Source: Haberlea rhodopensis
Lineage: Eukaryota > Streptophyta > Magnoliopsida > Lamiales > Gesneriaceae
Direction of reading: 5' to 3'
Assembly (NCBI GenBank): GCA_907163345.1
Contig: CAJQUN010000003.1
Location: 30,395,879 to 30,459,878, forward strand
Length of the DNA: 64,000 nt
A program made the position numbers and the translations under genes. The notes beneath the pieces were generated by a model. The model made no database searches, had not been told where the DNA came from, and was given only the letters and a program-made list of their open reading frames with translations. Below, one piece after another: positions 22,172 to 33,657 of the stretch (position 1 is the first letter of the stretch; each line of letters begins with the position of its first letter).

Positions 22172-23186
22172 TACGTTAGATCCGCCTCTGTGAGAGGGGG
22201 AATTGAACAGACGATAATTTCTCAAAAGTCTCAGTCTGCGCACGTAACTTGGCTTCTGGACGCATTCCACGGATTCATTTGGAAGGAACATAACAGAAAA
22301 GGGAGAGATGGAGTTACGGATCGACAACGCGATTCAACATCGCTAGTTTATACGTATTTCTAAACTTTGTTTGATTCTATTTGATTTTATTATGCTTTTG
22401 ATGTTGAAAAACATGATATTGCATTTGATTTTGAATATGTTGCTAGGCTAAGTTTGTTATCAAGATTTAGGGGATCATTTGTATGAACCCATGATTTGAT
22501 TTTAATGTTTTGATTGATTCTTATTTATCTAAGTGTATAGATCATTGTTCTTCATGCTTTTAAGGGTTTGACCATCTTTGAATGATATTAAATTACAATT
22601 GAGATCGAGAGATAAAACTGGAATTCGATATAGTGATATATGCCGTGGATTTCAGGCTGAGATCGAGAGATAAAGTCAAATACATGTGTGATAGCAATAG
22701 ATTTACCAAAATCGAAGGCTAGAAGTTTTCATAGATCGATTTACAATATTAATTGTTCAATAAGGGTACGAGGGTGGCTTATTGTTACGTTAGTATTAGA
22801 TTTGTTATAGCCGACCAAGGTATAACAAGTGAATTAGGAAAACTCGTCACCTTAGAGTGTTTGAATTTAATTCTTAACTAATAGGCGAATTGTTGGGGAT
22901 TACATAGGTGAACCGATAGTCTTGATAATTATCTCTATTGATTTTATTCTCATTTTCTATTGATTGTTTGGGTTACATATTTAGTTAATTTGTCACTTTA
23001 GTTAATTAGTCATAACCAATTTTCGTAGGCTAAATATAGTTAAACTAGTGGAGTTTGGTACTTATTTCCTAGTCCTCGTGGGTTCGACACTCGTACTTAT
23101 ATTATCATTATACTAAAACTTGACATCGTGCACTTGCGGTATAGAATCGCTACACTCGAAAATTATGTTTAAAATAATAGCGATCA

Positions 23187-23764
23187 CCTATCCTCCAGGC
23201 CGCATCTCCAACGGTGCAAAAGTGGTGTTTAGAGAACGGGGCTCATCTAACCCGGAGGCAAGGGATTCACATACCCCTGTCACAGATGTTGCAGATGATG
23301 CATTCCTTGAGGATGTACAAGCTGTAGCGAGCTGTCATCACAATCTGAACCTTCAAGTCAACCCAGCACCTTTGAGGTAAAAGATGGAGAGTTGAACCTT
23401 AGGCCACAAACAGGCACTTCTAGGATTCAAATTAACGAGGATTTAGTTTATTCTCCTATGCAGGATTACCAACGTAGTTGGGAGAAACTGATTACCAGAC
23501 GTCCCAAACAAACAATTGTTGATATCTCCTCCGGAAAATATCCAAGGGTTTGGATGAAACCAGGTAGCCATCCAAACAAGGTACAAGAATGGTATAATTT
23601 CGGAGCTCTGGCTTCGGTTTATACTGTTGCACCAACATTCTATGAAATCTCCAAATTATCAAAATGGATCAGAGAAACTGTTCACGATACATGGGCCAAT
23701 AATCCACATTTGGCTCGAGGAGATATTTTGGAGTTGTATTTTTTCAGCGCCGCTCCAGAACCAG
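23187..23764 (+). pseudogene. endogenous pararetrovirus, fragment 3 (downstream of RNase H)
   Basis: It directly continues fragment 2 across the solo LTR (target duplication CCTAT). The most protein-like frame is 23392-23764, with RRPKQTIVDISSGKYP, WYNFGALASVYTVAP and ARGDILELYFF. It has no domain I can name with certainty. Its position after the reverse transcriptase/RNase H fragment suggests the 3' part of the caulimovirid coding region. Stops and a frame change upstream at about 23380 show it is degraded. It is cut at 23764 by a second solo LTR. Confidence 0.5.
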
Positions 23765-25340
23765 TGGTAGCGTTTGTCGTGTACGCCCAAATTAAGCCCA
23801 CTCAATCCTCAAGATTGATAACAATAATGTAGTAGCGTGAGTAGGGATCGATCCCACGATGATGTGTGAATTCTTGTGTTAATGAAAATCAAAACAAAAG
23901 ATAATAAAGGATGGGGTTGTGAAGTTGAATTATACTAATTAAAATTAAAAACAAATATTAACTAATGAAAGTGATTCTTGGTATCGGTCGACTATTCCTT
24001 GGAATTATCATCTATTTCATCTACTCACAAAAAAACTCAATTTTACTTGAATATTCATCAATTGGAAATCTAATTCCTTCCTTACCTTAATTGTAGTCAA
24101 ATAAAAAGAGCATTCAATTCAACTCTTATCAAATCTTTAACCAAAACTACAGCCGTTAAGATTAAATCAATGATAGTTTCAAAACTAGTAAGTTTGATGA
24201 ATCTAATCAATAAAAACTACAGCCGTTAGAATTAATCATCCAATCGTTTTTCCTAAGAAATTAATAACACCAACAACAGGCAATTATCAATCTTAGTTGC
24301 TTCGTAAATTAGAGGGATCAAACGATTCCGTATTTGATATCTAATTTAGCGTTAGATTTCATGCAAGTTACTAGGTTGTCAATCCAATAAACAAACACAA
24401 CAATCATATCAATAAAATCAGAAAAACTCTTGACACTCAATAAAATTGATTATTAAAGCGTAAGAATCTCCCCAAGATAAATAAAATCCAAGGATTTGTC
24501 TTCCTCAACCAAGAATTAAAAACTATCTAGACATAATCTAAGAAAAACAATAAATAAAAGCAAGGGAAAGAAAACTAATCCAATCTCCGCTCGTCGAGGT
24601 GTCAATCCCGCCTTCGCTTCGATCTTCGTAGCCGTCTTCAACAAAATTGAAAGAAAAATTGTAAAACTATCCTAAACTACTCTACCCTAACTATCAAGAT
24701 GTTCTTTAGTCTGATTTTCGTCCATATATGTATAGGGAGGCTGATGGAGTAGGTTAGAATCCATATGGGAAGGAAAGAAATCAAGTCTTTACACTTTCCA
24801 AAACTCTGCAGGCGTAGCTACGCCAGAAAATGGCGTAAAGACGCCTGATGACATGTCAAAAATATGGCTTCCCGCGTTTCTAGCGTATTTACCCCTCCGA
24901 ATGGCGTAATTACGCCTGTCCATGCCGTAGCATTGGCGTAATTATGCCTGATAATGGCGTGATTACGTCAGTCTTCCATTTTTCTAGCGAGTTTTGTATT
25001 TTGGCCGTAACTTTCTCGTACAAACTCCGAATTTGATGAATCAGCTGTCCACGCGAAGATAACTCAAAGTTCTACAACTTTTCTATGGACCATATTTCCA
25101 AATAATGGCTCGAACATATAGAAATTTGAGGAGAAATGAGCAACATGTGTCTTGGATTCCGGTTTTTTCCTCTTTTCTTCAACTTTATTGCTTCTTTTAT
25201 CATTTTAGCTTGATTTCTTCACATTTCCCTACATTTACACAAATATACGATTTGGTAGCATACGTATCAATTTATCCATCAAAATATACCAAATCGTAGA
25301 CAATTAAGCGCAATAGATGTGTCTATTTCTAATCACATCA
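23765..25340 (-). mobile_element. solo LTR of a second retrotransposon family (1576 bp)
   Basis: Plus-strand ends are TGGTAGCG and CACATCA, with a perfect 5-bp target duplication ACCAG at 23760-23764 and 25341-25345. The minus-strand start TGATGTGATTAG and overall layout resemble the Athila LTRs, but the sequence is different. A TATA-like stretch (minus CTATACATATATGG) lies near 24725-24738. No internal region is present, so it is a solo LTR. A cluster of GGCGTAATTACGCC palindromes precedes the TATA-like stretch. Confidence 0.85.
24812..24970. promoter_or_regulatory. palindrome cluster GGCGTAnnTACGCC in solo LTR U3
   Basis: Several full or partial palindromes occur: GGCGTAGCTACGCC near 24812, GGCGTAAAGACGCC near 24830, GGCGTAATTACGCC near 24903, then GGCGTAATTATGCC and GGCGTGATTACG near 24935-24968. 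Differences are mostly single transitions. The cluster lies upstream of the LTR TATA-like stretch on the minus strand. Confidence 0.55.
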
Positions 25341-25513
25341 ACCAGCAAAGAAAGGCTTTTATTGAAGCCTTTCATTTTATCACGCTTAGACGACCAGATA
25401 GGAATGCTTTAAAAAAATATCAAAACGACGCTACTAGAGGACACATCATTATCAATTGGAGCTATTACCGAAGATGAAGTTTTAACTAGACGAGCGTCGC
25501 CTCTTTTGGGTTT
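25341..25513 (+). pseudogene. endogenous pararetrovirus, fragment 4
   Basis: Resumes at the ACCAG duplication after the second solo LTR. A frame beginning at about 25344 includes KAFIEAFHFITLRRPDRNA and GHIIINWSYY, protein-like and open until about 25470. The frame is offset from fragment 3, so an indel lies between them. Sequence identity ends near 25513, where Athila-derived DNA begins. No domain is assigned. Confidence 0.45.
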
Positions 25514-27657
25514 GTCTAACAGAAATGGACAAAGTCAAATATTATTCAAGTTCTTTCAAAGCGATCAATGTTTCACTGCAGATGGCGGACAAGTCCATCA
25601 AGTACCCTCATGGGATAGTGGAGGATGTACCGGTCAAGGTTGATAAATTCACCATTTCGGTGAATTTTATCGTATTGGACATAACTGCAGATGCAGACAT
25701 GCCTCTGATTCTAGGAAGACCGTTCCTAGCTACTGGAAGGGCATTGATTGATGTCCAAGAAGGGAAGTTGATCCTCCGAGTAGGGGGGATGAAGTTACTT
25801 TTGACATGTTCAAAGCTTTGAACATTACACACACTGAGCACCGATGTTTTAGTATCAATATAATTGATGCATTGTCTGTTGATGCGATGCAGATTAATAG
25901 CGAAAAGAAGGTGGAGTTCACACCGAAGGCCAATCAAAGAGGAGAAAAATTCCGTGAAGGTGACCTAGTTCAGATGAATAGGAAAAAGATGCAACTATTC
26001 CCATGGAAGTCGGACTCGCCATGGGCTGGCCCTTTCAAAGTTGTCGATGTTCTACCATGCGACACTATCAATTTGAGAGATGATCAAGGGGCACTATTCA
26101 TAGTGAAAGCGAAATGGTTACGACACTACCGCAAGGATGATGTGAAATCATCCCCCACTGGCCCTTGCGACACTTGAGCTTACATGGTAAAAAGTCCAGC
26201 TTGGGACTATAAATCAAGAACTTTTTTACCCTTAGCTTTGTTTTTGGTTTGTTTTTGTTTTTGATTTTAATTGAGGTGAAAGACTCCATGTGTGCGATGA
26301 TATGTCCAACACTATAGCCCACGAGCTGACGAGGAATTGGACAACGATCATTGGCGGTCGTTGTCAAAGGTAAATGCTTTGTCTCATTTTTCATGCCTAG
26401 TACATTGAGGACAATGCATGAATTAAGTTTACGGGAGTAGTGCATTAATGTGTCATGTTTTTTCTATGGAAATTGACCGTTTCTTGAGCACCAACAAATA
26501 TTTTTTTTTTTGAAAATGAGTTCATTTAGTAAGATAAGAATGAATCATAGTAGTGTTCTCCATGATGATATTAGTCTCACTATGCATGTCAACTTGAGTT
26601 TTGATGATTGTAAGACTTGTTTGTGAATATCTTGTTTTGAGTAGCATGTCTAAGATGAGGAATTTATTAAGCACATTTGAGTCATAATCTTGTGAATTGC
26701 ATTTGGAGTAGTAATAATCTTTGTGAACTTAATGAATTGTTTTGAGCATCTTAGAGTACCTTAGAACTTATTTGATGATGAAACTTCAACGCGAAATTTT
26801 ATAGTCATGAACTTGATTAGGAGATGATCTAGGAGATCTTTGGACCGTTTGAGCCTTTCAAGCTTACCATGATATATATCAATCTCTAGTGTCCCATTTT
26901 GAGCCTAAATGAAAAAGAATTGAGTATGGTTAACATGCTATTAGACCTCATTCAACAAATTTCTTTGGTAACTCATTATACCCACCTATATGAGCCTAAA
27001 TTGAAAAAAATTATCCTTAACTAAAGGGATTATAAGGAATTTCATTAGATGCACATGAATTGCTATATTTTGACGAGTTGTTGTAAAAAAAATTTTGATT
27101 AATGAGAAAAGAAAAGATAGATAAAGCCTTGTGAAAAAAATGATTAAATAAGACCCAAAGTGGCCAAGACTAGAAGAAAAAGAAGAGAAGCTCAATTTTG
27201 TGCTAAAAATATGAACATTACATGCTTATACTCTCTTCTTTGTGATATCCTATCTTTTCTTTGAAGCCAAACACCTAGGCCTAACATTGCAAGCTTAAAA
27301 AGGCCTATTGATCCAAGTCTAGGGAGTTAATATATTAGTGGATAAGTGTTTGAAAATAGGACTATGGGATGCTCAACGATAATCTTACTTTTCATTGACT
27401 AACATGTTGATCTATGAAATTTGCATGGAACTTGAAAATGAGAATAGCACACAAACGTGTTCTGATTTGGAGACATGTTGCTTGATCTAGGAGAAAACAC
27501 AACTTATTAAACATTCTGATTTATTTTTGTTCATCTGTAAGTGAGATATCTGAGTTACATGATTGACTGCGAATTGGTTTATTTGAATCTTCAATATTGA
27601 ACTCTGCTGTGTGATCTTATTTCTTGCTCGAGACAATCAAGTTTAAGTTTGGGGAGT
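25514..27657 (+). mobile_element. Athila-type element, 3' internal part (protease, integrase tail, 3' region)
   Basis: Plus-strand internal DNA homologous to 30930-33045. The first about 25 bp are of uncertain origin. It has the protease C-terminal half, the integrase C-terminal segment, a non-coding 3' region and a polypurine tract (AAGTTTGGGGAGT) ending at 27657, directly before the LTR at 27658. The 5' half is missing. Confidence 0.8.
25546..26177 (+). pseudogene. Athila protease half joined to integrase C-terminal domain
   Basis: The frame 25525-25821 carries ADMPLILGRPFLATGRA, the C-terminal half of a retroviral-type protease; the DxG active-site half is missing upstream. The overlapping frame 25806-26177 carries the post-protease stretch and then FREGDLVQMNRKKMQLFPW..LRHYRKD, the integrase C-terminal domain. 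Polymerase, RNase H and the integrase core are deleted between them, at the same junction as in the copies near 7840 and 31290. No catalytic activity is expected. Confidence 0.75.
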
Positions 27658-29068
27658 TGATAAGTGTGATTTTCACGCTTAATTTGATATAAGATTAGGG
27701 GCGTTTTTGTATTGATTCCTAGAAAATATTACGTGTTTTGGTATATATTTGTATATTTCAGGAATCTAGGTCCAAATGCATAAAAGTGGAGGAAATAGGC
27801 TTAAAATGATGAAAATGGGCCAAACCGAGCAAACATGGAAAAGGAGGGACGAAATTGTAATTTGCTGAAAATCAGAGGAAGTGATTGATCGCTTCAAATG
27901 AGGCAATAGATCTCCTTGAGGCAGTAGCAAAATGCGATCGAACTCTTCATTTGAAGCGATCGATCGCCTCGACTCGGAAATTTTGGATTTTGTTTCCATC
28001 TTGGTTATTTTGTGTCCAACTTACTTGAAACTCCCCCAACATGATATATAGAATATTTTAGACGTTTTGGAGGACTTTTGGCTCATAATAAACCCTACAA
28101 CAAGCAGCCTCCATCATTCTCCTTCATCCCCAACCATCCATACACCATAACCATTGAAGAGAAGACACATCGGAAGAGACGGGATGACGGAGCAACGCAA
28201 TGAGTCAACGCCTCTCGTTATTTCCATATTTCTAACTCTAGTTCTATATTTTCAATAGATTTCAATGTTTAGAATGTTGCAAAACATGTTTATGCATTGT
28301 TATTTGATGGAGATTGTTGGCTATGTTTGTTATCAAGACTTAGGGGATCCTTTGTATGAACCCATGATTTAAATTGAATGTTTTGATTGAGTCTTATATA
28401 TTTAAGTGCATGGATCATTGTTCTTCATGCTTTTAAGGATTTGGCCATCCTTGAATGATAGTAAATTACATTTGAGATCAAGAGATAAAATTGTGATTCG
28501 ATATAGTGATTTATGCCGTGGATTTTAGGCTGATATCGAGAGATGAAGTCAAATACACGTGTGATAGCTATAGATATCTAGTAATCGAAAGCTAAAAGTT
28601 TTCATAGATCAACTGACAATATTAATTATTCAATAAGGATATGAGAGTAGCTTATTGCAACGTTAGTATTAGATTTGTTATAGCCGGACCAAGGTATAAT
28701 AAGTGCTTTAGGAAAACTCGTCACCTTAGATTGTTTGAATTCGATTATTAGCTAATAAGTGAATTATGGGGGATTACATAGGTGAACCGAAAGTCTTGAT
28801 AATTGTTTCTTTTGATTCTTATTCTTATTCTTATTCATCACTGTTTGCTTGGGTTAATTATTGAGTTAATTTGTCACGTTAGTTTAATAATCACAACCAG
28901 TTATCATAGACTAAATATAGTTAAATTAGTGGAGTTTGGTAATTATTTCCTAGTCCTCGAGGGATCGACAATCCGTACATTTCATACCATTATTCTAAAA
29001 CTTGACATCGTGCACTTGCGGTACACAATCGCTACATTGAAAAATACTGTTTAAAATAACAGCGATCA
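27658..29068 (+). repeat. Athila-type LTR (1411 bp), shared by two internal regions
   Basis: Begins TGATAAGTGTG and ends AGCGATCA. A polypurine tract lies immediately upstream and a primer site immediately downstream, so this LTR is the 3' LTR of the left copy and the 5' LTR of the right copy. That is a tandem array of the kind made by unequal recombination between LTRs. The palindrome cluster at about 27880-27975 is partly eroded, consistent with CpG decay. Confidence 0.85.
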
Positions 29069-29074
29069 AGTTTT

Positions 29075-29092
29075 TGGTAAAGTTGTCGGGGA
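29075..29092 (+). promoter_or_regulatory. Athila primer binding site (mutated)
   Basis: TGGTAAAGTTGTCGGGGA, six bases after the LTR, resembles the tRNA-Asp complement TGGCGCCGTTGCCGGGGA seen in Athila elements. It differs at five positions, two of them C-to-T. Confidence 0.7.
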
Positions 29093-29225
29093 CTAGTTTT
29101 AATAATATCAAACGAGATTAGTTGACTGTAGTTTAGTCATTTGTTTTTATTATTATCATTTTTGATTTTTTTTTTTTCTGTCTGTGCCTTTTGGTTGATT
29201 GTTATAGATTGTTATCTCTTGGTGC

Positions 29226-30537
29226 ATGCTAAGGAGTAGCAACCATACACTTGAGCCCTTTGATCCCGAGATCGAACGCACCTGTCAAAGGAGGTTAAGG
29301 CAAGCAATAGCACTAATAGCTAACAATGAGGAGATTTCAGTACCACCAGTTGCAAGATCACTCATGGACTATGCCCATCCTTCATTCCATGGATCACTGT
29401 CTAGTATCACGAGACCCACCATCCAGGCTAATTTGAGATCAAGCCTGCTATCATACAACTGATCCAACATTCGATCCAGTTTGGAGGAGCAGCTACTGAT
29501 GATCCCAATGATTAGATCTCCAACTTCTTGGAGATTTGTGATACATTCAAACATAATGGCGTCACTGACGACACCATCAGGTTACGTTTGTTTCCCTTTA
29601 GTTTACGTGAAAAAGCTAAATCTTGGTTACATTTGTTGCCTGTAGGTTCTATTACCACATGGGATGGGATGTCGCAGTTATTCTTATCCAAATTCTTTAC
29701 ACCATCCAAGACGGCCAAGATGCGCAATGACATCATGACTTTTGCCCAATACGATCCTGAGACATTGTTTGAAGCATGGGAGCGTTTCAAGGATCTACTG
29801 CAGAGATGCTCACATCATGACCTCCTTATCTGGCTACAGGTACAAACATTTTATGTTGGTTTATTTGCTGATAACCGTTCTATGATTGATGCAACAACAG
29901 GAGGTACTGTGATGAGGAAGACGCCCGAGGAGGCTTATACCCTGTTGGAGGAGATGGCTGCTAATAGTTGTCAATGGCAGTTCGAGAGGAACGTGCCAAA
30001 GAAACAAGCCGGATTGGATCGAGTGAGAGAAGTCACTATCCTCGCTGCCCAGTTGGAATCGCTGAACAAGAAGTGGATAGTTTGAGCATGCATGCAATGC
30101 AAGTTCAAACTTTTACATGCGAGCTTTGCCAAGGAGAACATCCAAGCACTGAATTCCTAGTAGGTAACCCTTTCATTACAACTAATGAGGCTATTAATTT
30201 TGTAGGGAACCGACCACCACCGACCTACCCCTACCAACACACGTACAATATAGAGCCGAGGAACTATCCCCAACCACCACCGGGGTATGTACCAAAGCCA
30301 AGCATGGATGAGCTGTTGACCAAGTTCATCACTGTGACGGATACTAGATTCCAAAATCACGAGGCGTCGATAAAGAACTTGGAAGTCCAAGTGGGACCGT
30401 TAGCAAAAATCTTAGCCGGACGAGCACAGGGATCACCATCTAGTGACACTGAGACGAACCCTAGGGAGCAAGTCCATGAAATCACGCTGAGGAGCGGACA
30501 TCAAGCAAGAAGAGGAACAAACATGCAACAAAGGTAA
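29226..30537 (+). pseudogene. Athila gag (frame broken)
   Basis: 29226-29462 encodes the N-terminal arm, with LEPFDPEIERTCQRRLRQA and VARSLMDYAHPSFHG. 29528-30085 encodes the gag core, with LEICDTFKHNGVTDDTIRL just upstream and within it, SKFFTPSKTAKMRNDI, ETLFEAWERFKDLLQRC and LQVQTFYVGL, the standard Athila gag series. 29968-30537 continues in another frame with a single zinc-knuckle-like CELCQGEHPSTEF, in which the last Cys is replaced by Phe. Shifts near 29440 and 30000 break the frame, so no full protein is made. Confidence 0.82.
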
Positions 30538-30864
30538 GTCTACTAAGACCCCTACACCCATCACACCTGCTAAGATAGATATCCCACCCCCATTCCCCGC
30601 TGCATATAAGAGAATAATGTTAGATGCTAAATTTGCTAAGCTTTAAGATTTAATAAAGAATCTCCATATTGAGATGCCTTTCATTGATGCTATTCGGCAC
30701 ATGCCGAATTATGCTAAGTTTTAAAGGATATTCTGTCAAAAAAGCGAAAACTGGATAAACTTAAATGAGGATTATTCTGATGTCATTCAAAATAATTCAC
30801 CTCCAAAGTTAAAGGATCAAGGGAGTTTCACTATACCTTGCAAAATCAATTCTAAATCTTTTAA

Positions 30865-31555
30865 TAAATCTTTATGTGATTTGGGGTCAAGTGTCAATTT
30901 AGTGCCTTTTGTCTATATACAGGATGCTGGTCTTAGGTGAGCTCAAAGCTATCAATGTTTCACTGCAGATGGTGGATAAGTCCATTAAGTACCCTCATGG
31001 GATAGTGGAGGATGTACCAGTCAAGGTTGATAAATTCACCATTCCGGTGGATTTTATCGTGTTGGACATAACTGAAGATGCTGACATGCCTCTGATTCTA
31101 GGAAGACCATTCCTAGCTACTGGAAGGGCATTGATTGATGTCCAAGAAGGGAAGTTGATCCTCCGAATAAGGGGGATCAAGTTACTTTTGACATGTTCAA
31201 AGCTTTGAACACTAGTCACACTGAAGCACAGATGTTTTAGTATCAATATAATTGATACACTGTATGTTGATGCGATGCAGGTTAAGAGCGAGAAGAAGGT
31301 GGAGTTCACACCGAAGGCCCATCAAAGAGGAGGCAAATTCCGTGAAGGTGACTTAGTTGGAAAAATATGCGACTATTTCCATGGAAGTCTGATGCACCAT
31401 GGGCTGGACTGTTCAAAGTTGTCGATGTTCTACCATTCGATACCTTCAAACTGAGAGATGACCACGGGGCACTATTCACTGTGAAAGAAAAGTGGTTACG
31501 ACGTTACCACATCGCGGATGAAAAATTGTCTCCCACTGGCCCTTGGGGCACTTGA
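30865..31555 (+). pseudogene. Athila protease joined to integrase C-terminal domain
   Basis: The protease active-site segment DLGSSVNLVPF is at about 30877-30912 and the second half (ADMPLILGRPFLATGRA) at about 31078-31130, separated by frame changes. The post-protease stretch ends near 31290 and joins directly to the integrase C-terminal domain (31310-31555). That domain has a small deletion after GDLV, compared with the copy at 25960. Reverse transcriptase, RNase H and integrase core are absent. Confidence 0.75.
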
Positions 31556-33045
31556 GCCTACGAGGTAAAAAGTTCAGCTTGGGACTATAAATCAAGAATT
31601 TTTTCTTTTCATTTTGCTTTATTTTTGGTTTGTTTTTGTTTTGCTTTTGTTTTTGTTTTGATTATGGTGAGAGACTACATGCGTGCTGTGACGTGTTCCA
31701 ATAATATGCCCTACGAGCTGACGACGAATTGGACAACGATCACTGACGGTCGTTGTCAAAGGTAAATGCTTTGTCTCATTTTCCATGACCATTACATTGA
31801 GGACAATGCATGAATTAAGTTTGGGGGAGTGCATTGTGTCATGCTTCTTATTTGGAAATTTATCGCTCTTTGAGCACCAACAAAAAAAAATTCTTGAAAA
31901 TGAGTTCAATTAGTAAGATAAGAATGAGTCATAGTAGTGGTCTCTATTCCATGATGATAAGTCTCACTATGCATGTCAACTTGAGTTTTGATGATTGTAA
32001 GACTTGTTTGTAAATATCTTGTTTTGAGTAGCATGTCTAAGATGATGAATTTATTAAGCACATTTGAGTCATAATCTTCTGAATTGCATTTGGAGTAGTA
32101 ATAATACTTGTGAACTTGATGAATTGTTTTGAGCATATTAGAGTACCTTAGAACTTATTTGACGATGAAACTTCAAGGCGAAATTTTAAAGTCCTGAACT
32201 TGATTAGGAGATGATCTAGGAGATCTTTAGATCGTTTGAGCCTTTCAAGCTTACCATGATATATATCAATCTCTACTATCCCATTTTGAGCCTAAATAAT
32301 AAAGAATCGAGTATGTTTAACATGCTATTAGCCCTCATTCAACAAATTTCTTTGGTAACTCATTATACCCACCTACATGAGCCTAAATTGAAAAAATTAT
32401 CCTTACCTAAAGGGAGTATAAGGAATCTCATTAGATGCACATGAATTGCTATATTTTGATGAGTTATTGTAAAAAAAAAAAAATTGATGAATGAGAAAAG
32501 AAAAAGATAGATAAAGCCTTGTGAAAAATGATTAAATAAGACCCAAAGTGGCCAAGGCTAGAAGAAAAAGAAGAGAAGCTCAATTTTGTGCTAAAAATAT
32601 GAATATTACATGCTTATACTATCTTCTTTGTGCTATCCTATCTTTTCTTTGAAGCCAAACACCTAGGCCTAACATTACAAGCTTAAAAAGATCTATTGAT
32701 CCAAGTCTATGGAGTGACTATATTAGTGGATAAGTGTTTGAAAATTGGACTATGGGATGCTCAACGATAATCTTACTTTTCATTGACTAACATGATTTGA
32801 TCTATGAAATTTACATGGAAGTTGAAAATGACAATAGCACACACACGTGTTCTGATTTGGAGACATGTTGCTTGATCTCGGAGAAAACACTTGTTAAACT
32901 TTTTGATTTATTTTTGTTCGTCTGTAAGTGAGATATCTGAGTTACATGATTGATTGTGAATTGGTTTATTTGAATCTTCAATCTTGAACTCTACTGTGTG
33001 ATCTTATTTCTTGCTCGAGACGATCAAGTTTAAGTTTGGGGGAGA

Positions 33046-33657
33046 TGATAATGTGATTTTTACACTTACTTTGATATAAGATTAGGGGCGTTTTTGAATT
33101 GATTCCTGGAAAATATTACATGTTTTGGTATATATTTGTATATTTCAGAAATCTAGGTCCAAATGCATAAAAATGGAGGAAATAGGCTTAAAATGATGAA
33201 AATGATCAAACCGAGCAAACATGGAAAATGAGGGACGAAATCGTAATTTGCTAAAAATCAGAGGAAGCGATCGATTGCTTCAAATGAGGCGATAGATCTC
33301 CTTGAGGCAGTAGCAAAATGCGATCGATCGCTTCAAATGAAGCGATCGATCGCCTCGACTCGGAAATTTCTGGATTTTGTTTCTATCTTGATTATTTTGT
33401 GTCCAACTTACTCGAAACTCCTCCAACATGATATATAGAAGATTTCAGAAGTTTTTGGTGACTTTTGGCTCATAAAAAACCCTACAACAAGCAGCCTCCA
33501 TCATTCTCCTTCATCCCCAACTATCCATACACCATAACCATTGAAGAGAAGACGCATCGAAAGAGACGGGACGACGGAGCAACGCAAGGAGTCAACGCCT
33601 CTCGTTATTTCCGTATTGTTATTTGATGGAGATTGTTGGCTAGGTTTGTTATCAAGG
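33046..33657 (+). repeat. truncated Athila-type LTR
   Basis: Matches the first about 680 bp of the LTR at 27658 with an internal deletion of about 60 bp near 33615, and stops at GTTATCAA. Palindromes GCGATCGATTGC (about 33268) and GCGATCGATCGC (33320-33331 and about 33342-33353) are well preserved. At 33658 the sequence switches to an oppositely oriented Athila gag. Confidence 0.8.

Larger units (their letters stand above)
9786..22190. mobile_element. non-autonomous hAT-type DNA transposon with a nested retrotransposon
   Basis: Termini CAGGGGCG (9786-9793) and CGCCTCTG (22183-22190) are near-perfect inverted repeats of the plant hAT type. A perfect 8-bp target duplication TGAGAGGG lies at 9778-9785 and 22191-22198. 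Without the nested retrotransposon the element is about 1.24 kb and has no transposase, so it must have moved with a transposase supplied in trans. It includes an (AT)n run at about 9864-9914 and a perfect GC-rich hairpin close to its right end. Confidence 0.88.
9155..23186 (+). mobile_element. Athila-type solo LTR, split by a nested hAT element
   Basis: The left part (9155-9785) begins TGATAAGTGTGATTTTTAC, and the right part (22199-23186) ends AATAGCGATCA; both match the ends of the Athila LTRs elsewhere in the window. The target duplication is CCTAT at 9150-9154 and 23187-23191. Joined, the LTR is about 1.6 kb. No internal region is present, so it is a solo LTR left by LTR-LTR recombination. 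Its middle part differs from the other Athila LTRs: it lacks the GATCGATC palindromes and instead has a direct repeat of GACGGGAGGATCAG-type sequence at about 9650-9710. It sits in pararetrovirus DNA. Confidence 0.88.
29075..33045 (+). mobile_element. Athila-type non-autonomous element, internal region
   Basis: Complete internal region from primer site to polypurine tract (AAGTTTGGGGGAGA at about 33032-33045), between the LTR at 27658 and the truncated LTR at 33046. It encodes gag and protease, then jumps to the integrase tail. The 3' region of about 1.5 kb is non-coding and homologous to 26180-27657. Confidence 0.85.

Noticed and set aside
4621..29068. A single giant element bounded by the two Athila LTRs
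   Set aside because: The LTRs are in opposite orientation and each is explained by its own adjacent internal region; no common target duplication exists.
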